Shown here: positions 27,759 through 36,980 of the stretch, piece by piece | Layout: the number at the start of each line of letters is the position of its first letter | How positions within the stretch are numbered: the first letter of the stretch is position 1 | Assembly: GCF_014252355.1 (NCBI RefSeq) | Contig: NZ_CP059217.1 | Coordinates: 503,421-567,420 of the forward strand | Reading direction: 5' to 3' | DNA: 64,000 nucleotides | DNA from: Blattabacterium cuenoti | GTDB taxonomy: Bacteria > Bacteroidota > Bacteroidia > Flavobacteriales > Blattabacteriaceae | The notes under the pieces: generated by a model | The model's input: the letters and a program-made list of their open reading frames with translations, nothing else | What the model was told of the DNA's origin: nothing | Databases searched by the model: none | Program-made: the position numbers and the translations under genes

Positions 27759-29444
27759 ATGATTTACTCAAAAAAAAAAATAGTTCAAAGTTTAGGAATT
27801 ATCCTAATTTCAAAATCAATTTTTCATATTGTAATATCACCAGGATCCAGAAATGCTCCAATTATTATTCATTTTACCATTAATCCTTATTTTAAAACTT
27901 ATAGTATTGTAGATGAACGTTCTGCAGGATATTTTGCGCTTGGAATGGCACAACAAATTAATAATCCAGTATTATTAAATTGTACTTCTGGCACATCAGT
28001 TCTTAATTATTATCCTGCACTTACTGAAGCTTTTTATCAATACATTCCACTAATTTTTATAACTGCAGATAGACCTAAAGAAACACCTTATTTATTAGAA
28101 AATCAATCTATTCATCAAGAAAATATTTTTAAAAATTATGTAGTTGCTTCTGTACAATTAACTGAAGAAGAATCTAATAACGGATTATGGTATAATGAAA
28201 AATTAATTAATGAGGCTATTAATAACTGTATTAAAAAAAATCGACCTGTACATATTAATATTCCTTTTACAGATCCACTTTATGATACCGTAAATCATAT
28301 ACAAGTTAAACCTAAAATTATCAAGGATATACCAGTAGTAAATACCATCGTAAATTATTCCTATATAAAAGAAAAAAAAATATGGGAACGGTCTAAAAAA
28401 AAAATCATTTTTATTGGATTACATCCGCCAAATAAACATCTAAAAAGAATCATCCAAAAATTCAATCAAGATTCTTCTATTGTTATATTTTCCGACACTT
28501 CTTCTCAATTATACGACAAGTTTTTATTTTCAATAGATCAATTATTCTTTAATATGAAATTAACAGAATGGTTAAGTTTAAAACCTCAAATTTTATTAAC
28601 CATTGGTGGCCATATTATATCTAATAGAATGAAATATATTATGCGAAAATATCCTCCTAAATATCATTGGCATATAGGAGAAGAAACTAATCATTATCCA
28701 GATACTTATTATAAACTTACCATTTATTGGCCTATACAACCTGAAATATTTTTTAATATTTTAAAAAAACAAAATATAAATGATGATTATTATAATTATA
28801 AAAAAAAATGGATAAAATTAAGAAATCAAAGAAAAATAAAAAATAATTTTTTTCTAAAAAAAGAAAATAGTTTTTCAGATTTAAAAGTTTTATTTTTAAT
28901 ATTTAATTCAATACCAAAAACATCAATTTTACATTTAGGAAACAGTACTATTATACGATACTATCAACTGTTTGATATAAAAAAACATTCTATAAAATAT
29001 TATTGTAATAGAGGCACATCAGGAATTGATGGTAGTGTTTCTACCGCTATTGGACATTCTATAAATAGTTCAAAAATAGTAACTTTAGTAATTGGAGATA
29101 TAAGTTTTTTTTATGATAGCAATGCCTTATGGAATAATTATACACCAAATAGGTTTAGAATTATATTAATTAATAATGGAGGTGGAAACATTTTTAGATT
29201 AATTACAAAAAAAAAAATTCATAAAAATACTTTTGATTTTTTTGAAACTAAACATTCTTTAACAGCAAAACAAATTTGTGAAATGTATCATTGGAAATAT
29301 AAATATGTATCTAATATTATTGTTTTGAAAAAAGTTTTATCTAGTTTTTGGAATAAATCTAATAAACCTATATTATTAGAATTAAATACAACCAAATCAA
29401 ATAATAAAAAAATATTTAATGATTATATATCTTTTATTTTTTAA
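27759..29444 (+). CDS. menD: Menaquinone synthesis protein MenD (SEPHCHC synthase)
   Basis: Thiamine-diphosphate enzyme that joins 2-oxoglutarate to isochorismate on the way to menaquinone. The family motif SPGSRNAP lies near the N-terminus, with DERSAGYFALGMA after it and the C-terminal GTSGIDGSVSTAIGHS cofactor region. The open frame begins at 27693 inside fabG, but the ATG at 27759 gives the normal MenD beginning (MIYSKKKIVQSLG) and is chosen, for a protein of 561 residues. An 11-A run (27770-27780) lies four codons after this start. Its presence points to a menaquinone-based respiratory chain. Confidence 0.92.
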   Translation: MIYSKKKIVQSLGIILISKSIFHIVISPGSRNAPIIIHFTINPYFKTYSIVDERSAGYFALGMAQQINNPVLLNCTSGTSVLNYYPALTEAFYQYIPLIFITADRPKETPYLLENQSIHQENIFKNYVVASVQLTEEESNNGLWYNEKLINEAINNCIKKNRPVHINIPFTDPLYDTVNHIQVKPKIIKDIPVVNTIVNYSYIKEKKIWERSKKKIIFIGLHPPNKHLKRIIQKFNQDSSIVIFSDTSSQLYDKFLFSIDQLFFNMKLTEWLSLKPQILLTIGGHIISNRMKYIMRKYPPKYHWHIGEETNHYPDTYYKLTIYWPIQPEIFFNILKKQNINDDYYNYKKKWIKLRNQRKIKNNFFLKKENSFSDLKVLFLIFNSIPKTSILHLGNSTIIRYYQLFDIKKHSIKYYCNRGTSGIDGSVSTAIGHSINSSKIVTLVIGDISFFYDSNALWNNYTPNRFRIILINNGGGNIFRLITKKKIHKNTFDFFETKHSLTAKQICEMYHWKYKYVSNIIVLKKVLSSFWNKSNKPILLELNTTKSNNKKIFNDYISFIF

Positions 29445-29446
29445 AA

Positions 29447-29974
29447 TTATTGAATTATCCAAATTACTACATATATAAACACTTTTATTCTTGCTAAAAT
29501 CTCTCTAATTTGTATTTTTAAATGAAATGGAATACTTTTTGCATTAAATCCAATAACATCTAATCCTAAACAATTGCCAATAAAAATAGCTCTTTCATTA
29601 TGAAATTTTTGAGAAATAATAGTAAATTTCATTTGATTATATAATTTATAAACTCTTGATATAGAATGTAAGGTATCAATTCCATACAAATCTTCATATA
29701 TAAAACGAGAAGGAACACCTTTTTTTATCAATTCTTTTTTCATCATTTTAGGTTCATTATAAGTAATATCTCTATTATCTCCACTAACAATGATATAACG
29801 TATTTTGCCATTAAAAAAAAGAAAACTTGCAGCATCTATTCTATATTTAAAATATACATTTATTCCACCTCCATGCAAATATTTTGAAGTTCCTAAAACA
29901 ACACCATATGTATTATATGGAATGTTATCAATTTTATTATAATTTTTGTTAATTGACCAAATACTGATTCCCAA
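29447..29974 (-). CDS. SanA/YdcF-like DUF218 protein, probably membrane-anchored
   Basis: Contains the DUF218 core: VVLGTSKYLHGGG near residue 27, a FLFFNGKIRYIIVSGDN strand and RAIFIGNCLGLDVIGFNA. Relatives are membrane-anchored envelope proteins of poorly known function. The listed start is a TTG at 29974 and leaves no membrane anchor. The frame, however, stays open upstream to a stop at 30053-30055, and the added residues form a basic KIKR patch followed by a run of isoleucines and FGIIF, exactly what an N-terminal anchor looks like. No ATG, GTG or TTG exists there, so the true start may be ATT or ATA between 30022 and 30046. Confidence 0.75.
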   Translation of the reverse strand: MGISIWSINKNYNKIDNIPYNTYGVVLGTSKYLHGGGINVYFKYRIDAASFLFFNGKIRYIIVSGDNRDITYNEPKMMKKELIKKGVPSRFIYEDLYGIDTLHSISRVYKLYNQMKFTIISQKFHNERAIFIGNCLGLDVIGFNAKSIPFHLKIQIREILARIKVFIYVVIWIIQ

Positions 29975-30158
29975 ATGACAAAAAATAATACCAAAAATAA
30001 TGATAATAATTATACGTTTTATTTTGACAATAATAAATAATAATATACTTTTTTATAAATCAATTTATATACATTAATTTCAAATATTAATTATTCTAAT
30101 TAGTTAATTAAACTTTATAAAAAATAACATTATCTATAACTATATGTTGTAATTTTAA

Positions 30159-33100
30159 CTAATTCACTTTTCTTTGTGAAGAAAGAACAAATACATCACT
30201 TTTTATTATAAATGATTGAAATAAAAAAGAAATAATTTTTTTATTAATATCATCAACTATTTCTTGAAATAAATTAAAAGCATTTTGCTTATAAACAATT
30301 AAAGGATCTTTTTGTTCAAAAACTGCATTTTGTACTGAATGTCTTAAACTATCCATTTCTCGTAAATGCTCCTTCCATTTTTCATCTAAAAAAGATAATA
30401 TAGTTTTTTTTTCTAATATTGAAAATAATGCATATCCATTACTATTAATAAGATGTGTTTTACTAGTATTTACTACTATTTTACTAGATGCCTCATAATT
30501 TGTAAAAATATATTGAATTTGATAATCATATTTTATATTAGTATTATTATACAATATTGTATGTAAATATTTTTTAATAATTTTATCTTTCTTTTTTTCA
30601 TAGTAATCAATTAATATATCGTGTAAGTAATTAATGATATATTGTTCTTTATGAGCTACTAATTCTTTTTTCTTTATTGAAAATTCAACACCAAATATAT
30701 TAAAAAATTCATATTTTATATTTTCAAAAAATGATTTATTAATTGAAATTATAGAATGTAATATACTATACACCATATTAGAAATATCTAAATTTAACTT
30801 TTCACCACATAATGCATTTTTTCTTTTTTTATAAATAAATTCTCTTTGTTTATTAATTACATCATCATAATCTAATAGACGTTTTCTTATACTAAAATTA
30901 TTTTCTTCTATTTTTTTTTGTGCTCTTTCTATAGATTTTGTTAATAAAGGATGTTGGATAATATCTCCATCTTTATGTCCAAATCGATCCATTAATTTTG
31001 ATAATCTTTCTGAATGTAAAAATACACGTATTAAATTATCTTCTAATGATATATAAAATTGAGAACTTCCTGGATCTCCTTGTCTACCAGAACGTCCTCT
31101 TAATTGATTATCTACTCTTCTTGAATCATGTCTTTCTGTTCCTATGACCGCTAAACCACCAAATTCTACAACATCTTTATAAAGTTTAATATCAGTCCCT
31201 CGTCCTGCCATATTAGTTGCTATAGTAACAGAACCTGGCAATCCAGCTTTTGCAATAATATCTGCTTCTTTATGATGTAATTTCGCATTGAGTACATTAT
31301 GTTTTATTTTTCTAAATTTTAATGTTCTACTTAATAATTCAGATACTTCTACAGAAGTAGTTCCTACAAGAACAGGTCTATGTTTGTTTTTAGAAAGATA
31401 TATAATTTGTTCTAAAATTGCATTATATTTTTCTCTTTGTGTTTTAAATATAATATCTTGAAAATCATGTCGTTTAATTTGTTTATGTGTAGGAATCACA
31501 ACTACATCTAGTTTATAAATATCTAAAAATTCACTAGCCTCTGTTTCTGCTGTTCCAGTCATTCCTGATATTTTTTTATACATTCTAAAATAATTTTGTA
31601 AAGTAATGCTAGCTAATGTTTGACTAGATGCTTCTATTTCTAGATTTTCCTTTGCTTCTATAGCTTGATGTAGTCCATCTGAATATCGCCTACCTTCCAT
31701 AATACGACCAGTTTGTTCATCTACAATTTTTACTTGATTTTCTAAAATTATATAATCTATATTTTTTTCAAATAAAGTATAAGCTTTTAACAGCTGATTA
31801 ATAGTATGTATTCTTTGTAATTTAATAGTAAAATTTTGTATTAATTTATCTTTTTCTTTTATTTCTTTTTCTTTAGGTAAATTTTTTTTTTCTAATTCAG
31901 CAATTTCTACATTAATATCTGGAACAACAAAAAAATTGATATTTGACATATTTTTAGATAAAAATTGTATACCTAAATCAGTAAGTTCAACCGTATTATG
32001 TTTTTCATCTATAACAAAATATAAGTCTCTATCTACTGTTGTTAAATCTTTTCCATTATCTTGTAATAAATATATATTTTCTATTTTTTGTAAAATAATT
32101 CTAATTTTATCTTCATTTAAAAATTGAATTAAAGATTTTTTTTTTGGAAATCCTCTATATGATTGAAATAATTTCAATCCACCTAATTGTTTATTTCCAG
32201 ATTTTATTAGATATTTAGATTCTTGCAACAATTGTTGAACTTTTTTTTTTTGTTCTTTGACAATAAGATCTACTTTTTCTTTTAAGAATTTAAATTCTTC
32301 TTTTTCCTCTTTATAAAAAATCACTGGACCGGAAATAATCAATGGAGTTCTAGCTTCATCTATTAATACTGAATCAATTTCATCTATAATAGCATAATTT
32401 AATTCTCTTTGTACTAGGTCTTCTTGTGAAGTAGCCATATTATCACGCAAATAATCAAATCCAAATTCATTATTTGTTCCATAAGTAATATCTGCTAAAT
32501 AAGCTTTTTTTCTTAAATTACATTGATAAGAATGATAATTATCTAAACAATCAACTCTTAATCCATGAAATTCCATTAAAGGTCCCATCCAATTAGCATC
32601 TCTTTTTGATAAATAATTATTAACTGTAACAATATGAACCCCTCTTCCAGATAATGCATTTAAATAAGCAGATAAAGTAGAAACAAATGTTTTACCTTCT
32701 CCAGTCGCCATTTCAGCAATTTTTCCTTGATGTAAAACTACACCACCCATTAATTGTACATCATAATGAACCATATCCCAAATAATCTGTTTTCCATGAG
32801 CATTCCATTCATTACTCCAAATTGAATATCCATCTTTTAACGTTACATAAGACTTTGTTTTTGATAACTCTTCATCAAATAATGTTGATTTTACTATTAA
32901 TCTTTTCTTTTCTTTGAATCGTTTAGCAGTTTCTTTAACAACTGCAAATGCTTCTGGTAAAATCTGAAGTAAGATTTGTTGTTCTATTTTATAACATTCT
33001 TTTTGTATATTTTCTTTCTCTAAAGAACTTTTTTCTAAATCATGAATAGAACATGATCTCATTTTTGTCTTTTCAATTAATTTTTTTTCTTTTTGACAAA

Positions 33101-33287
33101 GATGATAAATAGCAGATTGTATTATATTTTTAAATTCTATAGTTTTTTTTCTTAAGCCATTGTCTGATAAAGAAACGATTTCTTTTTCTTTTATATTAAT
33201 TTTAAACAAAAACTTTTTAATCTTATTAAGATCTCTATCATTTTTATTTTTAAATAAATTTTTGAAAACTGTTGTAAAAAATTTCAT
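30159..33287 (-). CDS. secA: Preprotein translocase ATPase SecA
   Basis: Motor that drives proteins through SecYEG. Motifs: Walker A GEGKT at residues 196-200, DEIDSVLIDEARTPLIISG, and the helicase-like GRGTDIKL and RGRSGRQGDPG near the middle. At 1042 residues it has the long Bacteroidota form with an expanded region between the nucleotide-binding and preprotein cross-linking parts. The C-terminal zinc-binding tail of many SecA proteins is absent. The scaffold contacts (FLDEKWKEHLREMDSLRHSV) are well kept. It lies 9 bases downstream of the DUF2795 gene. Confidence 0.97.
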   Translation of the reverse strand: MKFFTTVFKNLFKNKNDRDLNKIKKFLFKINIKEKEIVSLSDNGLRKKTIEFKNIIQSAIYHLCQKEKKLIEKTKMRSCSIHDLEKSSLEKENIQKECYKIEQQILLQILPEAFAVVKETAKRFKEKKRLIVKSTLFDEELSKTKSYVTLKDGYSIWSNEWNAHGKQIIWDMVHYDVQLMGGVVLHQGKIAEMATGEGKTFVSTLSAYLNALSGRGVHIVTVNNYLSKRDANWMGPLMEFHGLRVDCLDNYHSYQCNLRKKAYLADITYGTNNEFGFDYLRDNMATSQEDLVQRELNYAIIDEIDSVLIDEARTPLIISGPVIFYKEEKEEFKFLKEKVDLIVKEQKKKVQQLLQESKYLIKSGNKQLGGLKLFQSYRGFPKKKSLIQFLNEDKIRIILQKIENIYLLQDNGKDLTTVDRDLYFVIDEKHNTVELTDLGIQFLSKNMSNINFFVVPDINVEIAELEKKNLPKEKEIKEKDKLIQNFTIKLQRIHTINQLLKAYTLFEKNIDYIILENQVKIVDEQTGRIMEGRRYSDGLHQAIEAKENLEIEASSQTLASITLQNYFRMYKKISGMTGTAETEASEFLDIYKLDVVVIPTHKQIKRHDFQDIIFKTQREKYNAILEQIIYLSKNKHRPVLVGTTSVEVSELLSRTLKFRKIKHNVLNAKLHHKEADIIAKAGLPGSVTIATNMAGRGTDIKLYKDVVEFGGLAVIGTERHDSRRVDNQLRGRSGRQGDPGSSQFYISLEDNLIRVFLHSERLSKLMDRFGHKDGDIIQHPLLTKSIERAQKKIEENNFSIRKRLLDYDDVINKQREFIYKKRKNALCGEKLNLDISNMVYSILHSIISINKSFFENIKYEFFNIFGVEFSIKKKELVAHKEQYIINYLHDILIDYYEKKKDKIIKKYLHTILYNNTNIKYDYQIQYIFTNYEASSKIVVNTSKTHLINSNGYALFSILEKKTILSFLDEKWKEHLREMDSLRHSVQNAVFEQKDPLIVYKQNAFNLFQEIVDDINKKIISFLFQSFIIKSDVFVLSSQRKVN

Positions 33288-33296
33288 GATTATATT

Positions 33297-33530
33297 TTAT
33301 AATTCATATTCATCTCTATTCCAATAAAAATCTTCATCATCTCGTGGATAATCAGCCCATATATCCTCTATAGATTCAAAAATTTCTCCATCAACATTTT
33401 CTAATTGTTGAAGATTTTCTACTACTTCTAATGGAGCACCAGTACGAATAGCAAAATCAATTAATTCTTCTTTGGTTGCTGGCCAAGGTGCATCTTCCAA
33501 ATGAGAAGCTAATTCTAAAGTCCAATACAT
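33297..33530 (-). CDS. DUF2795 family small acidic protein
   Basis: A 77-residue, strongly acidic protein (MYWTLELASHLEDAPWPATK at the start). It matches the DUF2795 family of Bacteroidota, whose function is not known to me. Tryptophan and acidic residues are unusually frequent for this genome, and the protein is little altered compared with what I recall of free-living relatives. It is immediately upstream of secA, an arrangement seen in other Flavobacteria, so co-transcription is likely and a link to secretion is conceivable but unproven. Confidence 0.88.
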   Translation of the reverse strand: MYWTLELASHLEDAPWPATKEELIDFAIRTGAPLEVVENLQQLENVDGEIFESIEDIWADYPRDDEDFYWNRDEYEL

Positions 33531-33621
33531 ATATTGATATTTTTTGAAAAAATTATATGTTTGATTTTCAAAAATAAATGATTTTTAAAAAAAACATAAA
33601 ATTAGCAATTTTAAATTAAAC

Positions 33622-34617
33622 ATGATTGAATATAAAAATTTAAAAATTAAAAAATACCCTAGAATAGTTTTTATCGGTGGAACATCTTTTTCTATTTTTT
33701 CATTAAAACAATTACACATGCTTAAATATAATATAATAGGAATTATCACTAATCCCGATAAATACATAAAAAATCAAAATCTTGTATTTAATAAAATTAA
33801 ACAATATGCAATAAAAAATAAAATTCCAATATTACAACCCACAAATCTTATTGATACTGCATTTATAGAAACTTTAAAATCATGGAATATTGATCTACAA
33901 ATTGTTGTTTCATTTAGAATTTTACCAAAACAAATTTGGAATTTGCCAAAAATTGGAACGTTAAATTTACATGCATCTATACTACCTAATTATAAAGGTC
34001 CATTTCCTATTCATTGGTCAATTCTCAATGGAGAAACACAAACTGGATTAACTACCTTTTTTATAAAAAATGATGACATAGATTCTGGTAATATTATATT
34101 ACAAAATAAAATAAATATTGGACAAAATGAAACATATGGAGAAGTTGAAAATAAACTAAAACAAATTAGCGGCAATGTTATTATAAAAACTTTACACGAA
34201 GTAATAACAAAAAAAGAAATTAATAATAAACATTTTACATATACCACCACAACATATTATAAATCTTTTTTCTATGCTAGAAAGATATATAATGAAGATT
34301 GTAGAATTAAATGGCAAACATCATGTGTAGATGTTATACATAATCAAATAAGAGGATTAAGTCCTTATCCAACAGCATGGACTTATTTATTTATAAAAAA
34401 TAAATTTTATAGGTTTAAAATATTTTTATCAAAAAAAATACTATCAACTCATTTATTTCCACTTGGATTAGTAACAATTTCTGCATTTGAAATGAAAATA
34501 TCAGCAATAAAAGGATTTATATCTATTATTGAAGGACAATTAGAAGGAAGAAAAAAAATGTTTATAAAAAATATCATTAATGGAATAAAAATTAAAACAA
34601 ATATATTTGTTAAATAA
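33622..34617 (+). CDS. fmt: Methionyl-tRNA formyltransferase
   Basis: Adds a formyl group to initiator Met-tRNA. The formyl-transfer domain shows NLHASILPNYKGPFPIHWS, with the catalytic Asn and His, and DDIDSGNI with the catalytic Asp. The N-terminus (VFIGGTSFSIFSL) replaces the usual FMGTPEFAV form. A shorter C-terminal domain is present (IRGLSPYPTAWTYL). At 331 residues it is nearly full length. It is divergent from the DUF2795/secA pair. It shows that initiator tRNA formylation is kept. Confidence 0.94.
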   Translation: MIEYKNLKIKKYPRIVFIGGTSFSIFSLKQLHMLKYNIIGIITNPDKYIKNQNLVFNKIKQYAIKNKIPILQPTNLIDTAFIETLKSWNIDLQIVVSFRILPKQIWNLPKIGTLNLHASILPNYKGPFPIHWSILNGETQTGLTTFFIKNDDIDSGNIILQNKINIGQNETYGEVENKLKQISGNVIIKTLHEVITKKEINNKHFTYTTTTYYKSFFYARKIYNEDCRIKWQTSCVDVIHNQIRGLSPYPTAWTYLFIKNKFYRFKIFLSKKILSTHLFPLGLVTISAFEMKISAIKGFISIIEGQLEGRKKMFIKNIINGIKIKTNIFVK

Positions 34618-34693
34618 ACTAAATCATTAAGATTTAATTATATTTGCTATTTTATACTTTATACTTTAAAATAAACTACAAATTATTTTATTC

Positions 34694-34960
34694 ATGAATA
34701 AAACAGAATTGGTACACTCTATTTCTGAGAAAACAGGAATTGCAAAAAACGAAGTAAAAACTGTAATAGAATCTTTTATACAAACAATCATTCAATCTTT
34801 AAAACAAGGCAATAAAGTTACTTTAATAGGATTTGGAACATTTTCTGTAATAGATAGAAATCCAAGAACTGGCGTAAACCCTAGAACAGGACAAAAAATA
34901 CATATTCCTGGAAAAAAAGTAGCTAAATTTAAAATAGGATCAGAATTATCAAAATTATAG
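34694..34960 (+). CDS. hup: HU-family DNA-binding protein
   Basis: Nucleoid protein that bends DNA. The 88-residue sequence carries the HU signature GFGTFSVIDRNPRTGVNPRT and the arm ending IHIPGKKVAKFKIG. It is a single-domain protein with no extension. The 76-base spacer upstream contains the tandem TATACTTTATACTTTA, which may be part of its promoter. The stop is 10 bases from that of the convergent pdxH gene. Confidence 0.95.
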   Translation: MNKTELVHSISEKTGIAKNEVKTVIESFIQTIIQSLKQGNKVTLIGFGTFSVIDRNPRTGVNPRTGQKIHIPGKKVAKFKIGSELSKL

Positions 34961-34970
34961 TAGTAGTTAG

Positions 34971-35627
34971 TTATGGAGATAATCTAAATAAATTCCATTT
35001 TTTATCTGTTTCTAATTCTAAATAATAGACTAATCTATCATGAAGTCTATATGGTTGGCCCTGCCAAAATTCCATTTTATATGGTTTTACTATATATCCT
35101 CCCCAATCAAAAGGACGTTTGATTATTCTACATGTTTTGAAAAACATTTTCCATTTTTTATATTTATCTAATAAATATTCTTTAGAAGAAATAATCTTAC
35201 TTTGTTTAGATGCCCAACTTCCAATTTGGTGTTCTCTTGGTCTTTCATTAAAATATCTATCTGATTGTTTAATATTTAATTTAAAAGTTTTTCCTTTAAT
35301 TAATATTTGTCTATCTGTATTTGTAAAATAAAAAGATATACATGTCATTGGATTATTTCGTATAGCTAATCCTTTTGCACTCAAGTAATTAGTATAAAAT
35401 ATAAATCCTTGTTCAGAATATTGTTTCAATAGTACAATTCTTGTTTCAGGTGCCCCATCTTTTCCAATTGTGGATATTGACATTGCATTTACTTCTTTAT
35501 CATTAGAAGACATTTGTTTTTCTTCTTGAAACCAAGAATGAAATAAGTCAATTGGAATTTTAGGAATATTTTTTTCTATTAAATATTTTGTTGATTCATA
35601 ATTTTTTCTATAATTGCTTAAATCCAT
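34971..35627 (-). CDS. pdxH: Pyridoxamine 5'-phosphate oxidase
   Basis: Makes the cofactor PLP from pyridoxine or pyridoxamine phosphate, using FMN. Family segments are ETRIVLLKQYSEQGFIFYTN, the GKTFKLN strand, RPREHQIGSWASKQS and the ending WQGQPYRLHDRLVY. At 218 residues it is complete. PLP is used by SpeA and SufS in this window. It is divergent from the tRNA gene at 35694. Confidence 0.95.
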   Translation of the reverse strand: MDLSNYRKNYESTKYLIEKNIPKIPIDLFHSWFQEEKQMSSNDKEVNAMSISTIGKDGAPETRIVLLKQYSEQGFIFYTNYLSAKGLAIRNNPMTCISFYFTNTDRQILIKGKTFKLNIKQSDRYFNERPREHQIGSWASKQSKIISSKEYLLDKYKKWKMFFKTCRIIKRPFDWGGYIVKPYKMEFWQGQPYRLHDRLVYYLELETDKKWNLFRLSP

Positions 35628-35693
35628 AACTAACTATTGTTTTAAATAAAATTATATTAACTTAACAAAAAACTTAAGTTGATTTCATCAATA

Positions 35694-35767
35694 GGCGTGA
35701 TAGCTCAGTTGGATAGAGCGTTGGTCTCATAACCCAAAGGTCGGGGGTTCAATTCCCCCTCACGCTA
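35694..35767 (+). tRNA. tRNA with CAU anticodon (Met type; elongator, initiator or Ile2 not settled)
   Basis: A full cloverleaf can be drawn: acceptor GGCGTGA/TCACGCT with a G-U first pair, D-stem GCTC/GAGC, anticodon stem TTGGT/CCCAA with a U-C mismatch at the loop end, loop CTCATAA (anticodon 35728-35730), and T-stem GGGGG/CCCCC. Discriminator is A. CCA is not encoded. The D-stem has C11-G24, which argues against initiator, but the C39-C41 run and the weak first pair resemble one. Confidence 0.93.
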
Positions 35768-35789
35768 TTTTTTTTATTTATTAAATAAT

Positions 35790-36980
35790 ATGAAATTTTA
35801 TATTCGCAGTTCTTATTTGTTAAATAGACTATATTTTTTATATAAAGTTTCAAATTGTAAAAAAAATTTAAAGTGTTTTTTTAAAACAAATAATAATTAT
35901 GAATTAATTATCTATATATCAAATAGATATTATTTGTTTATAACTAAACTTAAAACATCTATAGAACAATCTTCAAATAAAAAAATATCAATTTCTATAA
36001 CGTTAATAATAAATTTTTTACAAACATTTATGAATGAAACTTTATTATTAGAAATAAAAAAAAATATATTAATCATTTTATATAAACAAGATTATTACTA
36101 TATTCCTATTGATAATAGTAATAATACAAAAAATTTTACTTATCCTATAAATTGGAATAAAAAACCTTTTTTAAAAAAAAGAACTATTATAAAAATTGTT
36201 TTTTCTTATTCTACTTTATTAAAAATTTTAAATTATACTTTATTATTTTCTGAAGAACAATATTTTAAAAATATTATAAATGGAGTATTTTTTCAATTAA
36301 CTCCATATGTATATAATTTTATATTGACTGATACTTATAAACTTGTACAATATACTATTACACACAATAATTTAAAAACCAATTTACCTCCTATAGAATT
36401 CATTATGCTTAATTTTTCTTCTTTAAGAAGATTACATAATATTTTAACACAAAAATTGAATATCAAAAAAATTACTATGGTCATCGAAAAATATAATAAA
36501 AAAAATATCGTTCAATTTCAAATGAACAATAATATATTTTTTTGTAATTATTTCAATCCTACATATATAAAATTTAATTCTAAATTTCCAAAAATAACTG
36601 ATATATCATGTATAATAAATAAAAATTTATTTTTAAATTATATTAAAAGAATTTCTTTTTTATCTAAGAAAAATCCTTGTATTATTAGATTTATTTTTAA
36701 CAATCAGGTTAAAGACACATTAAAAATAGATGAAGAAGAGTCAATCAATAATAATCATAATTATTACATGATTAAATGTAAGTTCAAATTATTAAATAAT
36801 AATCATAATATAATTATAATGAAATTTAATACTCAATTTTTAATAGATATTTTATCATCTATAAATGAATCTTGTATAAATTTTGAACTTTGTTGCAATA
36901 AAAATATTGGATTATTCAAACCATTTTTTAAGAAAAAAAATAAAGAATCAATTAAAATTTTGATTATGTCCATAATATGA
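35790..36980 (+). CDS. dnaN: DNA polymerase III sliding clamp, highly diverged
   Basis: Ring-shaped beta clamp that tethers DNA polymerase. Identification rests on family landmarks: MKFYIRSSYLLNRL at the start, GVFFQLTPYVYNFILTDTYK in the middle domain (family pattern GVFFQ...ATDxHKL), FNPTYIKFNSKFPKITD, and FNTQFLIDILSSI near the end, where the polymerase-binding pocket is formed. Many normally conserved residues have become Asn, Lys, Ile or Phe; the first domain is hardly recognisable. At 396 residues it is slightly longer than usual (about 370). It overlaps pheT by four bases (ATGA). Confidence 0.83.
   Translation: MKFYIRSSYLLNRLYFLYKVSNCKKNLKCFFKTNNNYELIIYISNRYYLFITKLKTSIEQSSNKKISISITLIINFLQTFMNETLLLEIKKNILIILYKQDYYYIPIDNSNNTKNFTYPINWNKKPFLKKRTIIKIVFSYSTLLKILNYTLLFSEEQYFKNIINGVFFQLTPYVYNFILTDTYKLVQYTITHNNLKTNLPPIEFIMLNFSSLRRLHNILTQKLNIKKITMVIEKYNKKNIVQFQMNNNIFFCNYFNPTYIKFNSKFPKITDISCIINKNLFLNYIKRISFLSKKNPCIIRFIFNNQVKDTLKIDEEESINNNHNYYMIKCKFKLLNNNHNIIIMKFNTQFLIDILSSINESCINFELCCNKNIGLFKPFFKKKNKESIKILIMSII

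Noticed and set aside
35659..35680. Inverted repeat AACTTAA...TTAAGTT upstream of the tRNA at 35694
   Set aside because: Short AT-only arms of seven bases are expected often by chance in this composition; no supporting context.
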